Positions 35,640-49,300 of a DNA stretch of 64,000 nucleotides are shown here, piece after piece (position 1 is the first letter of the stretch; the number at the start of each line of letters is the position of its first letter). Position numbers and translations under genes: made by a program. The notes beneath the pieces were generated by a model. It saw only the letters and a program-made list of their open reading frames with translations. It had not been told where the DNA came from and ran no database searches. This stretch comes from Dreissena polymorpha (taxonomy: Eukaryota > Mollusca > Bivalvia > Myida > Dreissenidae), in assembly GCF_020536995.1 (NCBI RefSeq), contig NC_068367.1, positions 66,247,993 through 66,311,992 of the forward strand, given 5' to 3'.

Positions 35640-38150
35640 AAATCTTAAATTCATTGAGACAACCGTATATACGACGGTTCGCAACGCCGAACTTCCACTT
35701 ATTTGAATGAGGTATCGACGATATTTTACAAGTTAACAATACTTTATGTTGCAATTTGTACGGGCGACATCGTCTTTTCAACTAAGATACACTTGTAATA
35801 TGCTTCTTTAGCTTGTCAAAAAGTTTTCTTTTTTGAAAGATGTCAACGTCTCTGGTGCGTTTTTAAGGCCATTTAAACCACATTTTATACCTAAATTATG
35901 GGAATCGTGGACACTACATATGACCGTTAAGTATCAATAAAGTTAACAAATAATATCATAGTGCCTAAAATTCAATTAATGCCATATTTTATTCTTTGAC
36001 ATAAAGTTTTCTTTTTTTCCTTGTAATCTCAACATTGCTCTGCACATTTTAGCCGAGGCAACTGCCTTGGCGTGCCTCAGCGTTGCTACGGCGCTGATAT
36101 ATGATGATGATGCCTTATATTTTAGCTATAGCTATTAAAGTGGTTCATCGACCTGGTGTAATATTTGTACAAACATAATATTAATATTGTGAATTCAATT
36201 AAATTGTTTGTTTTTGTTGGACAAACTGAGACAGTGCTGTGTTGTCTATACAAATCATGTGATATAATTATTTGTCCTAGTGTATGTATACTTGTTTTTG
36301 TTATCAGAGTGTCTGTTTTGTATTAGTATATTTGTGTTTGTAATGCACTTTTGTTACCGACCCCCACCCGTCAAATCACAAACGTGGATCTCTATTAAAC
36401 ATCTCGTTTGTGCGTTCACACACTATGTAACTTACACTACTATTAACGGCTATTCATAACGTAAAATATCTCATCACAATTTCAAAATCTAGTCAATCTA
36501 TGGAACACGTTAATCAGATTAAGCATATACTTTCATACTCTCTATGTCATTTGATTAGTAGTTGTTTGTATTGACAATATTGACAACGTGGTCGCATTGA
36601 ACATGATTTTTACTTAAATGCATATATAATAAATACGTATTTTGTTACGTAGCTTCACCTTAGTCCTTGGGTGTTTGAAGTAATATATAGTAGCTTAGAG
36701 TAAGCCTTTGGCTTCTCAATCACTAAGGATTATACACGTGAATTATAGTTAATAATAATTAATAACTATAATGATTATAGCTATTTTCCATGCGAGCACC
36801 GTGGTCTCATTCAACAGTTTAACCAAATGGAAATGCAACCAGGCACCTTTCTTAGTATTAATAGTCCTTCTCAGATTCTCGGATGTTAGTGAACACATTT
36901 TTCGTCCCCCATTACAACATGTTATAATCCAAGTCCACAGGTTTGTTGCAGTACTATTGTTATTCACATAATGCACTCTTGGTCCTCTGTTCATACTTCG
37001 ATATTAATTTCACGTGAGTGTATATAACATATTATAGCTGCTTTAACTGAGGATTAGTCTAGCTAAGTCTCCTACTGTAAACGCAAGTGAGATGTTCTGA
37101 CCACTTCTTATTGCAACTAGTTATGTTATTTATGTTGTTGCACGTTATGCTGTCGTTATGTGATCGACATTTCTCAGGGTACACTGTTAACTTTAATTAT
37201 ATATATGCGCTTTACAAATACTTTCTTTTGGCATTCCATTTGGTCCTTTTAAAAAACGGCCGAACCGAAGGTTTACATGTTATACTAGGTTGTACTGATG
37301 CCGACGTTTTCTTGTTTTAGCAAATTTAAAGATTATTATATTCTCGATTCAATATTTTTTCGTAATTATAACTAAATTCAACCAATATCATTTTCACTAT
37401 TTTTTTATTGGTCTTGCATAAATAGTTATGGAAGGCATTGTGCTCTACATACACCTCTCCCTTTTTCCTGTTCATTAAATTGGAATATTTCCTGTTAAAA
37501 ACAAATATGTATTATTTTTTTCAGTCAGAGTATTATTTTATTATGTAAACCTAGAAATTATAGTTGCAGATTTTGAAATACTATGCACATAGTTACTGTA
37601 TACTTTATACAATATATAAAGAAGTGAGACTCCTGCTGCTGGAGCAGTATTGCATTATCATTCTATACAATTAGTTTGCCCTTGATTAAAGGCAAGTGAC
37701 CAATTGCCTTACCAGTACAACATAGCACAATACAAAGCAACATAAACAAATACAAGAATAAAGCTGAGGTCAACGCCTTGGAACGGTCAATGCAACGAAT
37801 TGGTGGTTTAAACCGGTTTAAGAGCGCTCAACCTCACACTTGGCCCAGCAATATTCAGGACCAAATTTCGAGAAATTATATAAAACAGTCGAGTAGGTAT
37901 TTGGCGGTTCAAATATCCTGTCACATGTAGTATTGTCAACTAGAATTATAAATGCAAGATATCGTTGTTTATGCTGGTAATTAATTAACAACATGCTGAT
38001 TCTAAACCTATATTATCCAACTGTCTCATGTATAATGTATTTATTTTTCTTATCATGACTGTTTTATGTATAATATTTGTTCTGTCCAGTATATTTCAAG
38101 AAGTTGAACGAGCGGTTATTTATTTTTGTAAAACCTCAAGGCTATTAAGT
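35640..38150. other. AT-rich DNA without a recognised gene
   Basis: Short frames only. A GC-richer patch (36055-36100) has no clear identity. 37650-37850 loosely matches 24240-24450 of copy B. Confidence 0.4.
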
Positions 38151-38367
38151 CATTAATGTTTGTGTGTTACACTTTTACTGAATGGGTTACGATATTGCTG
38201 CATACCGAAAGACCGTGGGGTTATTTGGTTCAAGTTAATATTATTGTTGTACAAAATTCGTTTTATTGTGGAGTGCATCGAGCGAACTTTAAATACTTTT
38301 TTCCATCTTTTTTGGGCTATCGCGCGCTTTACTATCAGGCTGCATTATTTGATCGTTTGTCTTTGAC

Positions 38368-38664
38368 ATGTATATGTTATTAATTTACGCTTTACGTTTT
38401 CTTTTACTTTTATCAGGGGATATCGAGCTAAATCATGGACCGGCTTACAATGCAATTGGTGTCTTGCATTTTAAAGAGCGGTCAATACGCAACAAACTTG
38501 TTAATATAGCAACTAAAGTGTGTAATATTAACATTTTATGCCTCACGGAAACTCATCTAACTGATGTTGTTCCCGATAATATTTTAACAATTGAAGGTTT
38601 CAATGCAGGTTTTCAGCGGAAAGATTGTACAACTAACTCCAGCGGCTTATTAATTTATTTATAA
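38368..38664 (+). pseudogene. LINE ORF2 N-terminus with 2A-like motif and endonuclease start
   Basis: 99 open codons. A hydrophobic leader is followed by SGDIELNHGP (38413-38442), which matches the 2A-like core DxExNPGP except that His replaces the first Pro. The endonuclease start follows (RSIRNKLVNIATKVCNINIL, then CLTETHLTD with the catalytic Glu of the TETHL motif). APE-type LINEs of invertebrates are known to carry 2A-like sequences here. The frame ends at a stop shortly after GLLIYL. Confidence 0.75.
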
Positions 38665-40920
38665 GAGTATTTAATGTCGTGGCGTGTTTTTGAGTTAGAA
38701 TGTTCTCGTTTGCCCTCATTATCAGTACTGGCTGCTTTTCCGCTTTACTTTGATGTTTTTATATTCCGCCAAATTCAAATGAATCCTTTCAGAATGACAT
38801 TGAGTCTGATATTGACAAAGCCTTGGATATGAACCAAAATGTTATTATGCTTGGTGATACAGACGAAGACCAACTTAAAAACTATACCCGTTAAAACAGT
38901 AATCAATATTTAATGTAAGAAATCTTATAACTAAAGCAACTAGAGTTACTACCAATACTTCTACATTTATTGACCCCATTATTGTCTCCGATAATTGAAT
39001 TGCTATGAATAGTGAGGTTATATTAATTGATAATTATGTTATTGATCACCATGCCGAGGCTGCACATATGAAAGTATATGACAGAAATAAGTTAATCGAT
39101 ACAGAGACATGTCGCGTTGTATCAACGAGCTGATTTTCAACGTCTTAACCATTTAATTAACATCGAAATTTGAAATTGTATAGCAATAATGAGTGTAGAA
39201 GATGCTACTACCTTATTCACAGATAAACTTATAACTTATGAAATTATGGTTTCCTTTTAATCTAGTCACAGTCCGTCCGAACTGTGTTATGACTTTAAGA
39301 TATACGTACATTTTCACGTAATCTTGACAGACTTAAAGCTACCGCTATAGAACAACCTTCTGGATACAACTGGGCTCAATTAAAACACGATCGTAACAGA
39401 GTCGACAATATGATAAAACATGCGAAGAAACACATTTACTCGAATATTAAAACAACAAGACTGATTTAAAATCGAGAAATTCTAATTAATATTGGAAGAT
39501 TATAAAATATATTTTACACTCGCATTCACACTCGGATGTGATACCATCCTTAAAACCGGTCAATAGTCATGGCAACGTTACTATATATATAAGACTATGG
39601 AAAAATTAGCAACGTGCTTAAACACTTATTTTGTGTCCATTTCAACTTTGGATACATCTTCGGTAGTTCTTCCCGTCTCTACTCAATTTCCGTTTGTTTA
39701 TTTGCCAAGAGTGTCTTTTACTAAAACTGAAATAATGAATATAATAAAAATTTAATTTAACAGCTGTTGGTGAAGACTTAATCAGTCATCTTGTAATTCA
39801 GTTTACTAGCGTGTCTATTTCAAACTTTCCCATCTCTCTTTTTAGCTGTTTAGGAAAACTTATGTAGCGTGTTGTATATAAACACTTTAGTAACCATTGT
39901 ATTGCAAACAAGTTAATTTATTGCAAACAATCAGGATTTCTAAGAGGGCATCCAACAGTCTATCAATGAGTTGATATATTTAATCGAAAAGCTCATTCTA
40001 AAACTTAATTGATATGATAATGATATTATGCGATATATACAAGGCGTTCGACCGAGTTTGGCATCAAAGTCTTTTATTTGAACATTCTTTAAAAGCGTTC
40101 TTTAGATCTTCCCCCACAGACACTAAATACTGGTTCTAGTCCCAGAGAATGGACTCGAAAACGTTTCAAATAAGCCTTAATCGTTTAATACAATCGAGCT
40201 AATCTAAATAGGTTTAAAATAACGTGAGAGCAATGCTAGAGAAACGACGAAGTTATCTCAAACTAATTAATATGTACACAATGTATAGCGGTATGTGTCC
40301 CAAATACCTTACTTACCTTCTTCCACAATCAGTTCATGAACAACGCTCTCAAAATCTTAGAAACGCAGAAGACTTTATTATTTTATCAAGAAAAACTTTA
40401 GTTATGGAATTCGTCACCATTGATATCCGAAACATTGACACAATTTCGGAATTTAAACTTTTTTTCCTTGAAACAATTATTTAATATATGCAAAGACGAG
40501 CCCTGATACTTCTTCACTTGATATTCATATTCATCAATTCTACACGCCCGATTTAAAAATAATTGTAAAACCCTAAACTCGGACTTATTCAGTTATCATT
40601 TAAAAAACAAAAACACTCCCTTGTGTGCTTGCGGAAATGATTGTGAACATTGCTGAGCATTACTTCTTTCGTTGTCATACCTACGGTTTGCAGCAAATTC
40701 ACTGCGCTATGATCATTTGTTTCCTTAATTGTGAGATGCTACTTTATGGTAAGCCCTCATTTAATAATGAAAACAACACCTTCATTTTTAACGCAGAACA
40801 TAACATATTATTATGAAAATCGAGTCATTACTTAGCTAACATTTTTTTCACTTTTTCTGAACAGGACTTATTACTATAATTTTTAATATTCTTTACCGTA
40901 TATTATTATCAGTATTTTTA

Positions 40921-40967
40921 TTATTATTTTATTTTTATAATTATTATTATAATTATTATTATTATTA

Positions 40968-41013
<46 letters not shown>

Positions 41014-41030
41014 CATTATTATTGTTTAAT
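40921..41030 (+). repeat. (TTA)n tail of the LINE
   Basis: TTA/ATT triplets with few interruptions directly downstream of the LINE C-terminal region. CR1-like LINEs often end in short tandem repeats. Confidence 0.85.
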
Positions 41031-41039
41031 GCTGTTATT

Positions 41040-43127
41040 ATAACTAATTCGATTGCAATTATATATCGTATTAAAGTAAAAAAATAAAATTATTGCGTTT
41101 TATATTCTCAAATGTATACTATGTAAATGACATCAATTTCGTTTGTGTATGTCTGTCACCATCATAATATGACCATTTAAATCATTTCACCACAAACATA
41201 TGTGCATATCAATAACTCTAGTTTAAACTATTGAAATAAATACATTTGAATGTACTGACATATACAACTCCAGTATTTTTAAGCAAGTCCCATACTTTAA
41301 TACAGATACTCATTGCATTTATTTATTGTTCAGTTCATAGAACATTATTTGGGTTTTTACAACAAAGATGATCTGCAAGACACTTCATACGAGGCGCTTG
41401 GAAATATCACCATGTTGTTTTAAATTAAATAATAAAACCGTTTGTCATGATAAAATGCTACTATTTTCTGCTTTGTGTTTTATGTTTGACCTTTTCATGT
41501 TACTTACGAACATGATACGAGATGTTAATACGACTTCTCTGCAACTGTTATACATTAAGCTAGATGACATAATATTAAAATAATTATAAGTGGCACACAT
41601 GTCCAATAAAACAAGTAACTTGAAAGAAGATACATTTGACTGCACCATCACCTGGAATGTTATTGAAGGCGACTACTTGTCTCAACAATAAAATAAATAG
41701 CAAAGCTGGGCGCATCACATATAATCATTCTCAGCAGTCTGCACATGCTTAGCGTCAGACGAATACTTTAGTTGAAAGCGGGTGATTCTTGATCGTGCAT
41801 GTATTATTGCTGTCAAGGACAACATTATTAATTAAACATTATGTGTTTGGTGACAGGCAGCCAAAGTCAACAAACATATACGATGAAATGGTGTGTTTTA
41901 TTCTCTCCATTTTAGGTACAGTAGTCGCAATAAATTTATAGGCAGAGATAGAAAAAAACAGCTTATTATAAAATCGTATATATATATATGTCAAGTGTTT
42001 ACCAAAACACGAACACGCTATATTGCAACTCTGAATCATGTTGTCTCCATAGGCAACGCCATAGGCTAGCAATTAAGGGCTGCGCACAGTTTCTATAATC
42101 ACTCTTCATCCCAATGCATCCTTGTTTATAATTATATAAATCATCATGCTTTTCTTAGAACCATATCCGAATGTAATTCTTTCAGGAAACACATTAACGA
42201 CTCCCACCTGTCTTTGCATTTGCAGTATTTTACAAATACTCAGTATGTCTTTGTCGGAAATCACACCCACTCAGTCTTGACCTTTCGTTAGGTTTTAGGT
42301 AACATTACTTCATCAAAGTTTTATCATCACATAATTATGTAAATGACTTAAGAGCTATGGACTATTGTGTCTTTTGTCGGATTTTCAAAAGCAAAAATAG
42401 CGTGTTCGGAGCTTCCAGTTTGGAATTTCTAATTTGATTTGTTCGTTCAAAATGAATATTTTACTTTATATAAGATATGTTTTATATCCTGATAAGGCAT
42501 TGATTATAAATGGAGATTACGAAAACTTTCATTATTCACTATTAGTGAGTTTAAGCAAACAATGATATGTAACTTCACACAAAGAAAATAATATAAGCAC
42601 ATGTTTTTGAAAAATTATATTTCGTTCTTTACATGAGATAAAAAAATGAAGGTTTTTTGTATTGTTTGCGTTCAGCTCTTGAAGTATATGTGAAAAGTAA
42701 ACATGTGAACCGCATATGATACTCTCTTTCAAATGTTATGTCAATAGCATCAGATGTTTATTTTGGAATATAATTCAAAGCCTCTGAGTCTGATTATAAG
42801 TTTATTCAAATAATATTACATCAAATTATCTCTGCAAGACAGATTTCAGAATATCTCAGATGAACTTTGCGATAATATGTGTTCCAATTTGTGATTTACG
42901 TTTGGAAGAACAAACAAAAAAGCATTCTTAAAGCAACCTTTTTACTGAAAATAATTCCTCAAAGTTCTCTCTTTTTTTAAACAGAAAGTAATTAACTTTA
43001 GATCTATTTAAAATTGATTTACGTTCATTGAAAAAGTAAGACATTTTCAAGGAAAAATTATACCTTTTAAACTCGCTTCTTATTGGAGTGTTTCATTTGA
43101 GTTGTGTACATTATTACCCAATACAAT
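41040..43127. other. End of copy C, AT-rich, no gene
   Basis: Matches to copy B are the only recognisable content. Reading frames are short and not shared with the matching B sequence. Confidence 0.5.
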
Positions 43128-44355
43128 TGTAACGTGCCAGGTGACTTTAACCAGACTGAAATTCACGTTGGCTAAGGATATATAATATTTTCGCCTGGCT
43201 GCTTTGCCAGTGTGATTAGAAACAAAGGATTTGGAACAATGGTTGGTGCATACAATAAATCACAGTAGAAATCAACAAAACCGGGTCAATATAACAAACT
43301 AATCAATAAGAACAACGGATGAGCCTGGTCTGAGACTATGGATGGGCCTATTCTGAAACTATGGATGAGCCTGGTTTGAAACTATTGACGAGACTAGTCT
43401 GAAACTATGGAGGAAACTGGTCTAAAACTATGGTTGAAACTAGTCTGAAACTATGGATGAAACTGGTCTTAAACTATGGATGAAACTAGTCTGAAACTAT
43501 GGATGAAACTGGTCTGAAACTATGGATGAAACTGGTTTGAGACTACGGATGATACTAGTCTAAAACTATGCATGAAACTGGCCTGAGACTATGGATGAAA
43601 CTGGTTTGAGACTACGGATGCTACTAGTCTAAAACTATGCATGAAACTGGTCTGAGACTATGGATGAAACTGGATTGAGACTACGGATGATACTAGTCTA
43701 AAACTATGCATGAAACTGGTCGGAGACTATGGATGAAACTGGTTTGAGACTTCGGATTATACTAGTCTTAAACTATGCGTAGACGAACGTCAAAGCCCTA
43801 ACTGTTAGTATTTGATTTAGACTGTCGCTTTTCCACCTTGGTTTACTCAGCAGACAAGCCCTTGCTAACAACTAGTTCTGTCACTTTTCCGACCACAATG
43901 TGGAATTACTCAGTAGACAGAAAAGCTACAGTTATTTACCTAGTATTGTTCGATGTGTACGCTTTGAGAACCAACTTCAAAAAAAATCTTATGCAGAGAA
44001 GCCACTGTTTATATACAGACAAGTCACGTGATACCCTAGACGAAACTATTCTACAAAATGGGTAGAAACTAAATTACTTCATCCTTATGAAACAGCAATG
44101 AGATACTATTAAACAATGTTCGATTCACATTAGTTAGTTACCAAATATAGTCATGCAGTAACAAAGTTATATTGTGAGGCAATAATGCAAACTGTTTTAT
44201 TAATTTCAGAATATATATATGTGTATTACCCAAATTGAAATGCTAGCGTCCGATCTATTTTATCCGAATAACTGTAAGAGGACGATGCCGTATAGAACAA
44301 TGGTTACACTCTACTATTATTAACAATCTGATCGAAGGCAGGCAAATTCGCTACA
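43128..44355 (-). repeat. 3' LTR of the Ty3/Gypsy element
   Basis: 1228 bp, TG...CA ends (TGTAACG to CTACA). It contains a run of about 23-bp units (GATGAAACTGGTCTGA and variants) at about 43318-43780. Confidence 0.95.
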
Positions 44356-44808
44356 TTACCCACGCCTCCGGTTTCATGCGTCCCGTGCATGATTTTAAAA
44401 TAAACGAACAATTATTGATGAGAAATTTTATTGTTTTAAACTCTATATGCTACCTGCACATGGTTATAAATGAAACTTTACAAGATATAATCGAGACCAT
44501 AAACAATATCAAAAACAAAACAAACAACATCATCAAAAAAAAATCGAAACAATTACAGAACTATTTTTGAATGTTTTCCAACTGTGATAAAACTTTACTT
44601 TCAATACAAACATCTAATAAAAACAACAACACAACAATCCTCTTAAGTAGGGTTTAACATTGTAATTGTATAATGAGGGGCTCGTATCCCTATGATTGTA
44701 CGAAGTTTGAAGATCAAATCCCTCTATATCGAATTCAAACCTAACACGTCCATTATCACCGAGCTCAATCCGCAAACTAGACGGGCAGATGTTTCTGGCT
44801 TGAAGGTA

Positions 44809-47800
44809 CTACCCAATATGAAAACTGTTGATGCCAGTCGCCATGTCCCTCCTCACTAGCACCGAGTTTGCGAATACGTCCTCCCCATCCTCTTTAACCG
44901 CAATGCTATGCCTCTTACTTAGCTCAGTCATGTCATGTTTGATGATAATCTCACACTTCTTCTTCAAACTTTCACTGTTAACAGTCTCTACTCTTTTCTT
45001 GATCCCTGGTCGCAATGGTGACGTCGCCTTTCTCTTCGTAGGCGCTGCTTCTAAGCCATCTTCGTCAATCACTGTGCGCGGTAACGGCATTGGCGTTTAC
45101 AGGACCGCATTAGCATTCTCATCCAACTCCTTAAACGCAACTTCCTTACTTCCAACATTTGCATCAAACCGTTCCTCATTCTCAACAGTGAAATCCAACT
45201 CAACACATGGATCCTCTCCAATACTGCATCCTCCGACTTCTTCTTATCGGCCTTCTTATCGATGCCGTGCTGAATCTTAAGGTGTTTTTACAAATAATTC
45301 TGCTTCTTAAATACCTTATCACACAACCGACAGATCACATTCTCCTTAGTCATGGCACACATGACCAAGTGATCCTCGAACCTCTCTCCAGCTGGAATCA
45401 ATGTTCTGCACATTGGACAGAGTGGTTTCCGTGGGGTTGTTTTGGTTTTCGCCATTTCAGTCATGTTTCCACTGAAAATAGAGAAAACATAATCTTTAGC
45501 CCATGCAGGAGGTTTCCTCTTTCGTCCATGAAATGAAACCTCCACCCTATTATCTAGCTCATCTACACATCCATTACTCTCAGCTCTATCTGTAGCTTGA
45601 TCAAACTGATCATCAAATTCCTCAACCGTGTTACTTTCTGAACCAGGCTCAATATCTATCATGCTATCTTCCTGACCATCAACCCTATCTTCTCCTACTA
45701 ATACTTGTTGTACGCTAAGTCTAAGCCCATCACAATGTACTGTTTGATTTGTCCTATTTCTGTCGCAATCTACTTCATATACGACATCTGACAACTTTCG
45801 AATAACCGTATAGGGGCCCCTCCAGAACGATACCAGTTTTGACGACATCCCTACCTTCTTTACTGGAAAATTTACTAGAACTTTATGGTATCTCCTTCTT
45901 TGAATGTCTCATAATTAGTCCTCTTGTCATGTATTCTCTTCTGACGTTGCATCGCGTTTCCGGTATTTTGCCAGGCCATATGGTGTGCCGTCTCAAGCCG
46001 CTCCTGTAATTCCCATACCCATTTGTTCACCGGGATTGACTTTTCTTCTCTTGGCAGCTCAAACGCTAAATCAATAGGGGTACAAACTTCTCGTCCTAAC
46101 ATCAGTTTGTTCGGGGTCATTCCCGTAGTTTCGTGTTCTGAACTTCGATAGACCATCATCACGTATGGTATCTGATCATCCCAGTTTGTCTGGTTTTCGT
46201 TGACATACGCAGACAACATGGTTGTTAATGTTCTATTGAACCTTTTCAACCATACCATCTGATTGGGGATGGTATGGCGTTGTCCTTGTCTTCTCGATAC
46301 GCAACAGCTGACACATTTCATGTAACAGTTTCCCTTCGAATTGTCTCCCCTGATCCGAATGAACAATGTTTGGGATTCCGAACCATGTCACTACTTCCTC
46401 TACAAGAATTTTAGCGACCGTCGCGGCCTCGATATCTCTCATGGGGAAACATTCCGTCCACTTTGTGAAGTAATCTGCTATGACTACAATTTACCGGTTT
46501 CCGCGTTTTGTTTTTGGCAACTCTCCTAAAATATCAATAGCTATCCTTTCCATAGGATAGCCACTTCGAACGATTTGCATCGGTGCTTGTTTTGTGCGGT
46601 TTGGTCCTTTTCGTTTTGCACACGTTTCACATCCCGCAATATATGTACGCACATCAGTTCGTAGACCGGGCCAGTAATACTGCTGTCGTATTTTCGCAAG
46701 TTTTCTTCATACCCAAGTGTCCCACAGATCGAATATCGTGAGCATATTCGAGCACTTTCCGCCTGTATGCCATAGGTATCACCTTCTGTACAATATTCTC
46801 TTTGGTCGATTCAATGGGTGTCAAATTTCTAACCAAAATTCCGTCATGAAAGTCTAGAGTTTCAAACTGATTCCACATTGACTTCAAATAATGACTCCCC
46901 GAGGCCACGTCACTGAAAGGTGGTCTTGACTTGGTTTCAACCCAGGACATTATAGTTTTCACATCTTGGTCGCTAGCTTGAATTTCCTTTAGATCGTCCA
47001 TTTCTCTGTCTTGTGTCACAGCTGTTACTCGTACTATCTTGGCTGGTTCGGAGTCATGCTCATCAACGATATTAATACTTCCTGATAGTCCGCACTGACG
47101 ACAGGGAATTCTACTCATCCCATCGGCGTTCCCATGCTTTAGTCCTGGACGATGCTCGATCTCCAAATCAAAGGCTGAGAGAATCTCCAGCCAACGAGCA
47201 ACTTGCCCCTCTTGGTTTTTGAATCGCAAGAGCCATTTCAGAGAACCATGATCAGTCCTTACGAGAAACTTTCGACCGTAAAAATAGTGCTTAAATATTT
47301 CACAAGTATACCAATGCAAGCATTTCTTTTCTCGTCACACAGTATCTCTTCTCTGTCTTTGACAATGTGCGGCTAGCGTTAGCGATAACTTTCTCCCGAC
47401 CATCGACTTTTTGTGAAAGAACGGCTCCAATCGAGTTTTCACTAGCATCTGTATCTAGGACAAACGGCACGCTAAAGTCTGGGTGAGCGAGAACAGGTGA
47501 CGTGGTAAGTTTGTCCTTTAACGTGTTGAATGATGTCTCTGCAGCTTCAGACCACACGAAGTGTGTGTCTTTTTCGGTAAGCTTACACAAGGGTTTTGCT
47601 ATTTCAGAATAATCCTGAACGAACCGTCTGTAATAACTACAGAGACCTAGGAATGATCTGACTTCTGTTACACTTTGAGGGGTGGGCCAGTTCTTGACGC
47701 ATTCTGTCTTTAAAGGGTCGGTGCTCACGCCCGAGGTGTTAATGACATGCCCTAGGAAATTTACCTCTCTCTTAAATAGATGGCATTTCTGTGGCTTAAG

Positions 47801-49300
47801 TTTCAAGCCTGCTGATTCGAGCCGACCGACCGAACACCAGATCTAGGTTAGCTACCATCTCTTTGAAAGTCCTTCCGGTCACTCTTATGTCGTCGAGGTA
47901 GACGAGGCATATCTTTCAGTGGAGTCCTGCCAAAACGATTTCCATTAAGCGCTCAAATGTAGCCGGCGCGTTGCAATGACCAAACGGCATGAAATTCAAT
48001 ACAAATAGACCTCTTCTGGTCTCAAATGCTGTTTTTGGTTTGTCTTGCTCGGACATCTCGACCTGCCAGTATCCCGAACTTAGGTCAACGCATGAAAACC
48101 AGGTCGCGCCAGACAGCTGATCCAGGGACTCGTCTACACGGGGTAAAGGGTACGCGTCTTTGGTGGTTACTTCATTCAAACGTCTGTAATCTATACAAAA
48201 CCGTTTGCTACCGTCTTTCTTATTGACAAGGACAATGGCACTTGCCCAAGGGCTCGTGCTTGGTCGAATGATGTCATTCTCCAGCATGTGATCAAGCTGA
48301 TCATCCACTTCGGATTGCATGTGTACTGGCACACGTCGTGGAGGTTGCTTTATTGGTCTAGCATCGCCTGTGTGAATCTGATGTTTTATGATCCCTCTTC
48401 GTCCAAGGTCTCCATCATGCTTTGAGAATATGTTTGAATATTTTTGCAAAAGCTTCATGACCTGATTTCTATCATCTGCTGATAATCCAGCCGATGCCCT
48501 GTCAAAAAGATCGTGCATGTGTTTTGGCAAACTTCCATAAGTCTGCCTCTTGTTTAATGATTCTTGAATCTCATAGACCGAACTTATCGTCGCAACATTG
48601 GTACCCGGATAGAAGGTCTGTGCCTCGTTAGTCACATTGGTTAATCTCACAGGTATAGTCTCCTTTGGTTCAACCAGGGTTCTAGCCACTAGGCCCCTTC
48701 CCAGCTGAACAAAGCGTTCACTTGGTTCAACTATTCCAAATTTCATGCTTTCAGCACCATGATCCGCTATCTTTGCAGTCGTGATGACCTCACTGTTTGT
48801 CGGAACAACAATTCTTTCTGACAATACTACTCTGTAGCAGCCGACCTTCCCAATACAATGCATGTCAATTTTGTTTTTACCTAATACCAGCAAATCCTGA
48901 TTCACGTCTATCATAGCTTGGTGGTTTTTCATGAAATCGATACCCAAAACAACGTCGACGTCTAGCTCAGCAATCACAACTCTAATGGGATAAAACTTCC
49001 CTGCAAATCCAATTGCGATCTATGTACTCCCTTTTACTGTCAAGTTGTTCCCACTTGCACTAATGAGCGGTGTTTCAAAACTCGACAGCTTATGCTTATC
49101 CCTAATAAGATCCCAAAGATCGCATGATATCAAAGTGAGTGTGGCGCCCGTGTCTACCAAACACTCCACATTCCGACCATCAACCTGTCCCATCGCATAC
49201 ATTCCTGCTGAACGTATCATGCTTGTTTTTCTGACGTTGGATGGCATAATGCTGTGTTTGGGATTATTAGAGCCCCTTTGTTTGGGACAATCTCTCTTAA
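44809..49300 (-). pseudogene. Ty3/Gypsy pol region (PR-RT-RH-IN) remnant
   Basis: Recognised by LVDTGATLTL (protease), KKDGSKRFCIDYRRLN and MPFGHCNAPATFERLM (reverse transcriptase), LDTDASENSIGAVLSQ (RNase H), VHSDQGRQFEG (integrase core) and WRGPYTVIRKL (GPY/F). Downstream of integrase is a region with paired Cys motifs of C2H2 type (CPMCRTLI, CRLCDKVF), then a Lys-rich stretch. Fossil, not functional as it stands. Confidence 0.9.

Larger units (their letters stand above)
38160..41030 (+). mobile_element. CR1-like non-LTR retrotransposon (LINE) remnant
   Basis: Plus-strand scraps in the order of a LINE ORF2 are visible. First is a 2A-like N-terminus and the start of an apurinic-type endonuclease (frame 38368-38664, with NILCLTETHLTD), then VIMLGD near 38840. 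Reverse-transcriptase pieces follow: QSGFLRGHPTVYQ near 39930 and MILCDIYKAFDRVWHQSL near 40025-40075. After these come a C-terminal region (LINMYTMYSGMCPKYLTYLL, frame 40224-40484) and a terminal CACGNDCEH...YFFRCH zinc-like motif (about 40620-40680). A TTA microsatellite ends it. Many stops, frameshifts and internal deletions show it is dead. The 5' limit is uncertain. Confidence 0.8.
33100..43120. repeat. Old segmental duplication, copy C
   Basis: It is the partner of copy B (matched intervals are given there) and, at 42510-42900, of copies A and B. It is interrupted by the LINE remnant at about 38.1-41.0 kb, and its continuation is cut by the Ty3/Gypsy element at 43128. Confidence 0.7.
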
